A DNA stretch of 5,953 nucleotides from Eubacterium sp. GTDB lineage: Bacteria; Bacillota_A; Clostridia; Lachnospirales; Lachnospiraceae. A program made the position numbers and the translations under genes. The stretch covers positions 1 to 5,953 of the forward strand of contig JAMPGN010000240.1 in the NCBI GenBank assembly GCA_023663915.1. The letters are read 5' to 3'. Below the pieces are notes generated by a model that did not search any database, was not told the origin of the DNA, and saw only the letters and a program-made list of their open reading frames with translations. This document shows positions 1 to 5,877 of this stretch, piece after piece; position 1 is the first letter of the stretch, and each line of letters opens with the position of its first letter.

Positions 1-231
1 CGTATTGATTATATGCGGCGATATCTCAAGGAAGTCAGGCGGGCAGTTGACGATGGCATACCTGTCATAGGTTATCAATATTGGTCGTTTATGGACAATT
101 TTGAATGGACAGATGGATATGACAAACGATTTGGCTTGATTTATGTAGATTATCAGACCTTGAAACGGACGCCGAAGGATTCCGCCCGGTTTTATGCAGA
201 GATTATTCAAACGAACGGCGAAAATCTTTAG
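1..231 (+). CDS. Glycoside hydrolase family 1 beta-glucosidase, C-terminal fragment (5' end outside window)
   Basis: The reading frame is open from base 1 to a TAG at 229-231, giving 76 residues; the start and most of the protein lie outside the window. The fragment carries the classic GH1 C-terminal block: GYQYWSFMDNFEW (fragment residues 24-36), then GYDKRFGLIYVDY, then R.PKDSARFY. In the family this block lines the sugar-binding pocket; W28, E35 and W36 match the Trp and Glu-Trp that contact the non-reducing sugar. The NFEW form argues for an enzyme on unphosphorylated beta-glucosides, because 6-phospho-beta-glucosidases usually have a Ser/Lys/Tyr phosphate-binding pattern here. The acid/base NEP and nucleophile ENG motifs are upstream and not visible. 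GH1 enzymes are retaining, single-domain (alpha/beta)8 barrels of about 450 residues and are usually cytoplasmic in this setting. The gene converges on the regulator at 253-1443 with a 21-base gap. Family assignment is firm; exact substrate is not known. Confidence 0.95.
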   Translation, partial: RIDYMRRYLKEVRRAVDDGIPVIGYQYWSFMDNFEWTDGYDKRFGLIYVDYQTLKRTPKDSARFYAEIIQTNGENL

Positions 232-266
232 GATGCGGGCAGGAAAATATTGTTAAAGATTCTTCG
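219..266. terminator. Imperfect inverted repeat spanning both stop codons of the convergent genes
   Basis: AATCTTTA at 223-230 is perfectly complementary to TAAAGATT at 254-261, and CGAA at 219-222 pairs with TTCG at 263-266 across one bulged base (C262). This gives a 12-bp, mostly A+T stem around a 23-base loop. The loop region contains the end of the GH1 stop codon and starts beside the regulator's stop codon (253-255). No T-run follows on either strand, so it is not a standard intrinsic terminator. It may be a weak bidirectional end or 3' stabilising structure, or a chance pairing. Confidence 0.25.
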
Positions 267-1443
267 TGGAACGATGCTGGTTTCGATACTGCATCGGCGT
301 TATGCCAAACTTTTTCTTAAACACGTTCTGAAAATAAGCCTGACTGGAAAAGCACAAATAAGTGCTGATTTCCAGCAGGCTTTTTGTACTGTAGGCAAGC
401 AGGCTTTTCGCTTCCTCTAACTTGCAGCGGGTGATGTACGCCCCGATGTTGATGCCAAGATTTTTCTTAAATAACTGTATGGCATAGGAGCTGCTTCGAT
501 TTAGGTGCTTTGCGACATCGGCAATGTTCAACGGTTCATTCGTGTGTGTGCGGATGTAATCCATGGCGCTGAACAGATCCGCCGGGATGCCTTCCGGAAT
601 CTTACTATCGTGGGCGCGGTGGCAGAAGTCAAGGAGCATGGTATATTGAAGCTGTTGAATCTCCTCGATAAAGTTCTTGTTCTCGACTTCTTGAATATAG
701 AGATCGATCAATTCATAGGTCTGCTCGATATCCACGCCACCCGGAATCGCGCCAAACATTCCCGCTTTTGTGACCGTTCCGATGAAAATATTTTTCGCCT
801 GGCGTAAGGGAGTATTGGCAAGGATGCCTTCACGCAGGCGGTTGCTGCTTTGCATCAGAAAATCCTCTAAATTCGCTACGTTTCCGTTTTGAATCAGGGC
901 ATATAAATTCTGCTCATAGAAATAAGTATTATGCAGGTTTAGGTTTTCTTTATTGTTATAGGCGTTTAAAGTCTCCTCAGCAGAAAAGGATGCCGCGCGG
1001 TCTTTTTGGAAAAAATGATCTACTATCGAAACCCGTTCTGCATTCAGTGCGTAATGCAGAAAAATGAGATGATATAAAAACTGCGACGCGGTAAGCTGGG
1101 GGATGTTTCGCAAAAAGGCAGTGGCGGCAGGGCGGGATTCCTTGGGGATGGCATTATCGCGCAAAAAAAGATGGCTCATGGCATCGGTGAAGGGAACCTC
1201 GGAAACCGGTCCGATATCCAGAGTATAGCCGCCCTCTCGCGTGCGGATTCTGCCATATAACATGCCGGAAGCATCCGCATGAAAATCAGGGTTTCTGTCA
1301 GAATTATCAAAAACCGTGATTGGAAGAGGCTCTATGTGCAGTACACTGTAAATCGAGGAATAAATCTGTCTGTCTTCCTTATAGCAGGTCAGCGGTATGT
1401 GGTGCGCCGCAAAACAGGTTTCACAAAAATCAATAATATCCAT
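253..1443 (-). CDS. AraC-family transcriptional regulator
   Basis: A 396-residue protein, read from the ATG complementary to 1441-1443, preceded by a good ribosome site (AGGGAG, complement of 1451-1456, 7 bases from the start). Residues about 290-390 form the AraC/XylS DNA-binding domain with two helix-turn-helix motifs: NIADVAKHLNRSSSYAIQLFKK (306-327) and SLLEISTYLCFSSQAYFQNVFKKKFGITPMQYR (355-387), the second being the family's best conserved signature. The N-terminal 1-150 is probably the ligand-sensing part; it includes a GRI...YTLDIGPV strand pattern (64-80) but I cannot name a domain. The middle (205-253: LREGILANTPLRQAKN.FIG ... YELIDLYIQEVE) resembles the linker region of a large clade of Firmicutes AraC regulators. 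It lies divergent from the GH3 gene and convergent with GH1, so it is the natural candidate regulator of this sugar locus. Probably a cytoplasmic sugar-responsive activator; the ligand is unknown. Confidence 0.95.
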   Translation of the reverse strand: MDIIDFCETCFAAHHIPLTCYKEDRQIYSSIYSVLHIEPLPITVFDNSDRNPDFHADASGMLYGRIRTREGGYTLDIGPVSEVPFTDAMSHLFLRDNAIPKESRPAATAFLRNIPQLTASQFLYHLIFLHYALNAERVSIVDHFFQKDRAASFSAEETLNAYNNKENLNLHNTYFYEQNLYALIQNGNVANLEDFLMQSSNRLREGILANTPLRQAKNIFIGTVTKAGMFGAIPGGVDIEQTYELIDLYIQEVENKNFIEEIQQLQYTMLLDFCHRAHDSKIPEGIPADLFSAMDYIRTHTNEPLNIADVAKHLNRSSSYAIQLFKKNLGINIGAYITRCKLEEAKSLLAYSTKSLLEISTYLCFSSQAYFQNVFKKKFGITPMQYRNQHRSTKNL

Positions 1444-1483
1444 TCAAACTCTCCCTCTGGGTAACAGTTTAGCCCATTTTTGT

Positions 1484-1561
1484 AATAGGAAATTCCTGCG
1501 TGAACTTCGAGTTTGCGAAGCGTAAGCAAGCAAATCTCGTAAACGAGCGTTAGCCTTTTTT
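1484..1561 (+). repeat. Intergenic hairpin repeat, copy 1
   Basis: First of two related elements in the divergent intergenic region. It opens with a near-palindrome (AGGAAATTCCT, 1488-1497 region), followed by TTCGAGTTTGCGAAGCG (1506-1522), a 10-base segment absent from copy 2 (1523-1532), then AATCTCGTAAACGAGCG (1533-1549) and a T-run at 1555-1561. Local hairpins are CTTCG/CGAAG (1505-1509 with 1516-1520) and CTCG-TAAA-CGAG (1536-1547). The T-run gives the element a plus-strand polarity, but no strong stem sits directly before it, so termination here would be weak. No open frame of note crosses it. Its function is unknown. Confidence 0.75.
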
Positions 1562-1564
1562 ATG

Positions 1565-1639
1565 CTATAGGAAATTTCTATGTTTATTTCGAGTTCGCGA
1601 AGCGAATCTCGTAAACGAGCGCAGCTCGTTTTTTTTTAA
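1565..1639 (+). repeat. Intergenic hairpin repeat, copy 2
   Basis: Second copy, in the same orientation, matching copy 1 at a constant offset of 82 bases up to 1604 and 72 bases afterwards, because copy 1 has a 10-base insertion. Shared blocks are TAGGAAATT, TTCGAGTT(C/T)GCGAAGCG with one mismatch, and AATCTCGTAAACGAGCG (1605-1621), identical over 17 bases. This copy folds better: CGAGTTCGC (1590-1598) pairs with GCGAATCTCG (1602-1611) around a GAA loop with one bulged T, and a terminator-like hairpin follows at once. The arrangement suggests a small dispersed element or structured RNA segment rather than chance. Confidence 0.75.
1613..1637 (+). terminator. Terminator-like hairpin ending repeat copy 2
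   Basis: AAACGAGC (1613-1620) and GCTCGTTT (1624-1631) form a perfect 8-bp stem with a three-base GCA loop, and T residues run on to 1637. This is the form of a rho-independent terminator for plus-strand transcription. No plus-strand gene ends just before it; the nearest upstream gene is on the minus strand. It could stop antisense transcripts running out of the regulator gene before they reach the GH3 promoter, or it may simply be part of the repeat. The shape is clear; the role is inferred. Confidence 0.55.
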
Positions 1640-1641
1640 GT

Positions 1642-1670
1642 ATTTTATAATAATTTACAATAAAAAACAA
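1642..1670 (-). promoter_or_regulatory. Possible promoter for the divergent AraC regulator
   Basis: On the minus strand, TTGTTT (complement of 1665-1670) and TAAAAT (complement of 1642-1647) are separated by 17 bases, giving a -35 that matches 3 of 6 and a -10 that matches 5 of 6 consensus positions. A transcript from here would start near 1635 and carry both hairpin repeats in a leader of about 190 bases before the regulator's start. The distal TTACA box of the putative operator sits between the two hexamers, which would allow autorepression. In such A+T-rich DNA this match is weak evidence. Confidence 0.25.
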
Positions 1671-1682
1671 GATATTACACAA
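1651..1682 (+). promoter_or_regulatory. Putative AraC-type operator upstream of the GH3 gene (two direct boxes 20 bp apart)
   Basis: Two boxes in the same orientation, TAATTTACAATA (1651-1662) and GATATTACACAA (1671-1682), have their TTACA cores exactly 20 bp apart. AraC-family dimers typically bind two direct half-sites about two helical turns apart, the proximal one next to or overlapping -35. A matching pair lies upstream of the symporter gene at 4328-4359; the distal boxes agree at 11 of 12 positions. The regulator at 253-1443 is the obvious candidate binder. Found by eye, not tested. Confidence 0.45.
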
Positions 1683-1698
1683 ATGAAGAGAAAATACA

Positions 1699-1707
1699 TG
1701 ATATATT
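1699..1707 (+). promoter_or_regulatory. Putative extended -10 of the GH3 promoter
   Basis: TGATATATT has the extended -10 form TG-N-TATATT, with the hexamer at 1702-1707. No convincing -35 lies 16-18 bases upstream; instead the proximal TTACA core of the operator ends 22 bases before it, which fits an activator-dependent promoter. Transcription would begin near 1714, giving a short leader that contains the ribosome binding site at 1721-1726. Confidence 0.45.
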
Positions 1708-1733
1708 AAAAAAATATGAAAGGAGGATGGGTG

Positions 1734-4313
1734 ATGAAAAAAGCATCTTTTTCATTGATGGATAAAAATTTGAATCTGGATCAAATAGAAGGCAAGTACA
1801 GTGCATTTGCAAAAGTTCCTTACGCGATCCCCGTCAGGATGTCAAAACCTTTAGCTCCAAATGGCTATGGCAGGGTGACGGTAGATGGGATCGAGATTTC
1901 TAGGGGAAAAACATTTTTAATCGATGTTATGGTGAAAACGAACTGCCTTTTGATCCCGGTGGGCGAGGTGGCAAAGGAATACGGCAAGGAATACTCTGTG
2001 CATTTTGAAGGCTTTGTGGCGGAGGATGGAAGCAGTTTCAAGGAGCAGACATTTTCTTTCAAGACGCTGCCAAGAGGAAAGAGAAAAACGGCTTACAAGG
2101 AACACGACCAGCTTGCATTGCAGGCGGCAAGAGAAGGTATTGTACTGCTGAAAAATGAAAATAGCGTTCTTCCCTTGAAGGAAGATTCCGTGTTGAATTG
2201 CTACGGTGCGGCACAATATATGTTCCGCAATACTTCCACGGGAGCAAGCCTGATTCATCCAAGATGGCAGGCGAATTTCCATCAGGCGGTGGAAGAACAC
2301 AGCAGTTTTCGGATCAACAAAGAGATAAGTGGAATTTATGGCAGGCTGCAGGAAGTGACGCCAACACCGGAACAGATGGATCAAGCCTTTGCATTGAACG
2401 AGACGGCACTGATCTTTATTTCACGGGCATCCGGTGAGTTTCTTGATAATAAACCGGCAAAGGGCGGATATTATCTGACTGACGAGGAACTTTCCATGAT
2501 TCAGGCGGTCAGCGGGCGGTTTACAAGGAAGGTTGCCATTATCAATACCGGTTATCCGATCGAGATGAAATGGGTAGATACCTATGGCATAGATGCCGTT
2601 ATCTATACAGGATTTGCCGGACAGGGGGCAGGATATGCGCTGGTGGAAATACTGGATGGAAGGACCAACCCCAGCGGGAAACTGCCGGACAGCGTTGCCT
2701 TTGACTATTATGATTATCCTTCCGCCAAGAATTTCATAAATTTTAAGGAAGAAGACAAACTTCCCGGTGAAAAAGATTATGGCGTCCATCTTTATTATGA
2801 GGAAGACATTTATGTGGGATACCGCTACTTTGACACCTTTGATAAACCGGTGGCATACAGTTTCGGGCATGGGCTGAGTTACACCTCATTTTCCATAGAG
2901 GCATCGGAAGTGTCCTTTGAAAATGGGAAACTCCACGCTGCAGTCCGGGTGAAAAATACAGGAGAGGTTTCCGGGAGGGAAGTCGTGCAGCTTTATGTCC
3001 ATGCACCGGAAGGAAAGATCGAGAAACCAAATAGGGTGCTGGCAGCATTTGGAAAGACCAGGAAGCTGGCGGCGGGCGAAGAGCAGACTTTGAAACTCTC
3101 TGCCGGAGCGATGAATTTTGCTTCTTTTGAGGAAGAAACCGGATGCTATTTGCTGGAATGCGGTGAGTATAAAGTATTTTGTGGAAATTCTCTTTCGGAT
3201 TCGAGGTATATTGCGTCATTCCAAGTGGCAAAAACGCAGAATCTACGGGAAGTCAACCGGGTGAATCTTCCGGTTGAGCCGTTCCACAGGCTTACCAAAA
3301 AGGAACCATGGGTCGGAGAAGATTCTAAAATGGTTCCCCTTGCCGAGGCAATTCCCGTTCCAGCGAAGCGGCCGAAATATCATCCCCAAGGACTGGAAGC
3401 CTATTCGGGAGAAAAAATCACGTTTCCTGAGCTGAAAAGAGCGCCCAAGCGGTTGGATTCCTTTGTCGCACAGCTAAGCGATAAGGAACTGTGCAAGCTG
3501 AATGTCTGCGGCGGGGCGGACTGGTATATGCCATGGGGAGATGGAAGCGCAGGTAAGGTCAACACGGTCGATAAATATAAGATGCCGAAAATGAAGGTTT
3601 CGGATGGAAACACAGGATTGAACATAAAAAAACCGAATATAGGATTCCCGTCCAGCACCGTTGTAGCGGCATCTTTTAACAAAAAACTCGCCTATCGGAT
3701 TGGCAAGGCAATCGGGGAAGAATCAAAAGAGAATGGTATAGCGGTAAATCTTGGCCCTGGAATGAATATACACAGAAATATTTTAAACGGACGCCATCCG
3801 GAATATTTTTCGGAAGATCCCCTGCTGGCAGGGACGATGGCGGGATTTCACGGGAAAGGTCTGGAAGATGCAGGCGTCGGGTGTACTTATAAGCATTTGT
3901 TCTGCAATAATTCCGATACTTCCAGAAAGGGAAGCCACAGTATTGTGTCGGAGAGGGCGTTGCGTGAAATTTATTACAAGGTTTTTGAAACGGCAATGGC
4001 AATCCAGATGCCGACCTGTGTCATGACGAGTTATAATTGCGTAAATGGGATTTATCCGGCTGAAAATGCGGATGTTTTACAGAAGCTGGTCCGTGGCGAG
4101 TGGCATTTTGACGGCTTTATTATGACAGACTGGGGGACTTATGATACGGTAGACCCCGTCGAGATGGTGAAAGCCGGAAACTGCTGGCTGACGGAAGGAA
4201 ATGCAAAGTATGTGAAAATACTGTATCAGGCGGTAAAGGATGGACGATTAAGCCGGAATGTACTGCAGCAGAACGTCCGCTTTCTGGTTAAGATGCTTTT
4301 GAAAAGTACATAG
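1734..4313 (+). CDS. GH3 beta-glucosidase with reversed domain order, probably cytoplasmic
   Basis: An 859-residue protein starting at ATG 1734, chosen because AGGAGG (1721-1726) is 7 bases before it; the in-frame ATG at 1716 lies before that site and would read through it. GH3 enzymes normally have the TIM barrel first. Here the order is reversed: an N-terminal beta-rich segment (about 1-115), the alpha/beta sandwich domain (QAAREGIVLLKNENSVLPL at 130-148 through NPSGKLPD at 312-319), a fibronectin III-like domain (about 375-500), a linker, then the barrel (about 575-859). The probable nucleophile is D799 in GFIMTDW; E235 in SRASGE is the likely acid/base. Substrate-pocket motifs remain: SDG (D624), GPGMNIHRN...GRHPEYFSEDP (674-696), KH (720-721) and SERALREIY (739-747). 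No signal peptide is visible. It would release glucose or a similar sugar from the non-reducing end of imported oligosaccharides. The reversed layout is known in a minority of GH3 enzymes, including ones reported from rumen Clostridia. Family is certain; substrate (glucoside versus xyloside) is open. Confidence 0.95.
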   Translation: MKKASFSLMDKNLNLDQIEGKYSAFAKVPYAIPVRMSKPLAPNGYGRVTVDGIEISRGKTFLIDVMVKTNCLLIPVGEVAKEYGKEYSVHFEGFVAEDGSSFKEQTFSFKTLPRGKRKTAYKEHDQLALQAAREGIVLLKNENSVLPLKEDSVLNCYGAAQYMFRNTSTGASLIHPRWQANFHQAVEEHSSFRINKEISGIYGRLQEVTPTPEQMDQAFALNETALIFISRASGEFLDNKPAKGGYYLTDEELSMIQAVSGRFTRKVAIINTGYPIEMKWVDTYGIDAVIYTGFAGQGAGYALVEILDGRTNPSGKLPDSVAFDYYDYPSAKNFINFKEEDKLPGEKDYGVHLYYEEDIYVGYRYFDTFDKPVAYSFGHGLSYTSFSIEASEVSFENGKLHAAVRVKNTGEVSGREVVQLYVHAPEGKIEKPNRVLAAFGKTRKLAAGEEQTLKLSAGAMNFASFEEETGCYLLECGEYKVFCGNSLSDSRYIASFQVAKTQNLREVNRVNLPVEPFHRLTKKEPWVGEDSKMVPLAEAIPVPAKRPKYHPQGLEAYSGEKITFPELKRAPKRLDSFVAQLSDKELCKLNVCGGADWYMPWGDGSAGKVNTVDKYKMPKMKVSDGNTGLNIKKPNIGFPSSTVVAASFNKKLAYRIGKAIGEESKENGIAVNLGPGMNIHRNILNGRHPEYFSEDPLLAGTMAGFHGKGLEDAGVGCTYKHLFCNNSDTSRKGSHSIVSERALREIYYKVFETAMAIQMPTCVMTSYNCVNGIYPAENADVLQKLVRGEWHFDGFIMTDWGTYDTVDPVEMVKAGNCWLTEGNAKYVKILYQAVKDGRLSRNVLQQNVRFLVKMLLKST

Positions 4314-4327
4314 AAGATAAAAAAGAT

Positions 4328-4359
4328 TAAATTACAATATGATAGTAAATATTACAATA
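4328..4359 (+). promoter_or_regulatory. Putative AraC-type operator upstream of the symporter gene (two direct boxes 20 bp apart)
   Basis: TAAATTACAATA (4328-4339) and AATATTACAATA (4348-4359) are direct repeats with TTACA cores at 4332 and 4352, exactly 20 bp apart. ATTACAATA is identical in both boxes. Spacing between boxes and from boxes to the -10 hexamer is the same as upstream of the GH3 gene, suggesting one regulator controls both. Confidence 0.5.
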
Positions 4360-4378
4360 CAGAGAGCGTGTTAAGAAA

Positions 4379-4384
4379 TATACT
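4379..4384 (+). promoter_or_regulatory. Putative -10 of the symporter promoter
   Basis: TATACT begins 22 bases after the proximal TTACA core, the same distance as TATATT upstream of the GH3 gene. The bases at the -35 position (AATACA around 4356-4361) do not resemble TTGACA. Transcription would begin near 4391, just ahead of the ribosome site at 4403-4410. No terminator is visible after the GH3 gene, so read-through from it is also likely. Confidence 0.4.
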
Positions 4385-4416
4385 TGTACCATAATATAGA
4401 TTGGAGGAGGAAACTT

Positions 4417-5832
4417 ATGGGTAAAACAAAGGAATTGGGGCTTGATGCCAATGGTGTGCAGAAAGTCATGAGAGGGAAGGACTATGGCTGCGATATGTTA
4501 GGGCAGTTAGGGCTTGCCTTGATGAGCAATATTGTCGGACAGCTTACGTATTTTTATACGGATAAAGTAGGTGTTGCTGCCGGAGCGGTAGGAGTTGTTA
4601 TGGCGATAGCGAAGGTAATTGACGCATTCACGGATGTGATCTGTGGTCATATTGTTGATCATTCCGAGGGTGGTGACAAGAAGTATTATCGCTGGATGAT
4701 CCGTATGGCTGTACCGGCTGCGGTCATTATGATTATGCTGTTCACCGTACCGATTCAGGCGGGGCAGGTTCCGGCGCTTGCTTATGTACTTGTTACGAAT
4801 GTGCTTTTGACGGCAGTGCTTTATACCATGATTGCTACGCCATATGCGGCAATTCAGATTGTTCGGTCGAAGAGCATGGAAGAGCGGACGAAGATGGGCG
4901 TGTTTAGAGCGGTCGGAAGTTATGCTTCGGGTATGCTGATCGTGCTTATGACTGTGCCGATCACAAATGCATTGGGCGGATCGCAGAGTGCATGGGTGAA
5001 ATACGGAGCGATGTTAGGTCTGGTGGTTCTGCTGTGCTTTCTGGTTTGTTACAATAACGGCCGCAAGGCAAAGATGCAGAACAGTGCAGAGGCGACAGAG
5101 GAAACGGAAGGCGGAGAAGAGGAGAAAGTTCCGTTTGGCGAGGCTATGGGGATGCTTTTACATAATAAGTATTGGGTCATGGTTCTGTTGTTTAATTTGA
5201 TTGTGTCTGTTACCAGTACGATTTCGGGAAGCTCGGCTACTTATTATTGCAAATGGATTTTCGGGAATGATAATCTGGTGGCTGCGGCAGGCGCGTTTGG
5301 TATGCTTGGAACGGTTCTGGGATTCTTGATTTCACAGCCCATGATCAAGAAATTCGGTGCTCAGAAATCAATCCTGTTCGGGCTTGCAGGTGCGGCGGTG
5401 TTTGCCGGTATAAGATGTCTGGTGCCTTCGAGTCTTGTTGTCTATGCGGCAACCGGTGCGCTGGGAAGCTGTGTGCAGATTCCGCTTATGTGTCTGTATG
5501 GCGTTATCTTAGGTTATGCGGTTGATTATAATGAATACAAGTATGATAAAAAGGTTGTTGCCATTTCATCCGGCGCAGTCAGCTTTGGCAATAAGGTCGG
5601 AAGCGGTATCGGTTCGATCATATTATCCGCGTGTCTGGCGCTCAGTGCTTATGATGCAACTTTAGAAGTGGCTACAGATTCCATGAAAGCGGGCATATAT
5701 GCTTTTTCCAATTATGTACCGGTTATCATCAATGTGCTGATGTTCGTGATTTTCTTGAAATTTGATATTGAGAAGAAATTGCCGCAGATGCGAAAAGAAA
5801 TGGAAGAAAGAAGAGCACAGCAGAATCAATAA
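4417..5832 (+). CDS. GPH-family (MelB-like) sugar:cation symporter
   Basis: A 471-residue polytopic membrane protein starting at ATG 4417, 6 bases after GGAGGAGG (4403-4410). It shows about twelve hydrophobic segments in two halves, split by an acidic cytoplasmic loop (about 213-247, rich in Glu). Family features of the glycoside-pentoside-hexuronide:cation symporters (MFS superfamily) are clear. KDYG with D22 fits the helix I sugar-binding Asp of E. coli MelB. VIDAFTD with D69 and D73 keeps the four-residue spacing of MelB's cation-site D55 and D59. VDYNEYK (369-375) matches MelB's VDYGEYK, whose Lys is functionally important. A third MelB cation-site Asp (D124 in helix IV) corresponds to A140 here (YTMIATPY), so coupling may differ. 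It probably imports the oligosaccharide or glycoside that the neighbouring GH3 and GH1 enzymes cleave, driven by H+ or Na+. Substrate cannot be read from the sequence. Confidence 0.93.
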   Translation: MGKTKELGLDANGVQKVMRGKDYGCDMLGQLGLALMSNIVGQLTYFYTDKVGVAAGAVGVVMAIAKVIDAFTDVICGHIVDHSEGGDKKYYRWMIRMAVPAAVIMIMLFTVPIQAGQVPALAYVLVTNVLLTAVLYTMIATPYAAIQIVRSKSMEERTKMGVFRAVGSYASGMLIVLMTVPITNALGGSQSAWVKYGAMLGLVVLLCFLVCYNNGRKAKMQNSAEATEETEGGEEEKVPFGEAMGMLLHNKYWVMVLLFNLIVSVTSTISGSSATYYCKWIFGNDNLVAAAGAFGMLGTVLGFLISQPMIKKFGAQKSILFGLAGAAVFAGIRCLVPSSLVVYAATGALGSCVQIPLMCLYGVILGYAVDYNEYKYDKKVVAISSGAVSFGNKVGSGIGSIILSACLALSAYDATLEVATDSMKAGIYAFSNYVPVIINVLMFVIFLKFDIEKKLPQMRKEMEERRAQQNQ

Positions 5833-5843
5833 GGAATGATTAG

Positions 5844-5877
5844 AAAACCAGCCGCAGAGTCAGCGGCTGGTTTTTTT
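5844..5877 (+). terminator. Strong intrinsic terminator after the symporter gene
   Basis: AAAACCAGCCGC (5844-5855) and GCGGCTGGTTTT (5863-5874) form a perfect 12-bp stem around a seven-base loop, and the T-run reaches 5877. It begins 11 bases after the symporter stop codon. The A residues at the left edge give a shorter T-run on the minus strand, so it may also end transcription of the convergent regulator, whose last codons and stop lie within the right arm and loop. Confidence 0.93.

Noticed and set aside
505..807. Open frame of 100 codons on the plus strand inside the left regulator gene
   Set aside because: It lies wholly antisense to a well-supported AraC coding sequence, has no ribosome site worth noting and no recognisable protein features.
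1484..1639. CRISPR array or IS fragment as an explanation for the repeat pair
   Set aside because: There are only two imperfect copies with an internal insertion, no uniform spacers, no transposase remnant and no target-site duplication.
1716..1733. Earlier in-frame ATG for the GH3 protein (adds MKGGWV)
   Set aside because: The AGGAGG site at 1721-1726 lies downstream of this ATG and correctly spaced for ATG 1734, so the added residues would be read from the ribosome binding site itself.
1444..1733. Riboswitch or tRNA-type leader in the divergent region
   Set aside because: No recognisable riboswitch core, T-box motif or tRNA fold was found; the structure present is explained by the two hairpin repeats.
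1917..2384. Minus-strand frame of 155 codons opposite the 5' part of the GH3 gene
   Set aside because: It is a shadow of conserved GH3 coding sequence, rich in Cys, His and Arg as expected from antisense reading, and has no supporting start signal.
2743..3231. Long minus-strand frame (162 codons) opposite the GH3 gene
   Set aside because: It is antisense to the fibronectin-like region of GH3, with a composition typical of a reverse-frame shadow and no family signature.
1716..4313. Frameshift or rearrangement artefact causing the reversed GH3 domain order
   Set aside because: The frame is continuous, both domains keep their expected motifs, and reversed GH3 proteins are an established minority type.
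4384..4416. Earlier in-frame TTG start for the symporter
   Set aside because: The eleven extra codons read through the GGAGGAGG site, and ATG 4417 sits 6 bases after it. The TTG overlaps the putative -10.
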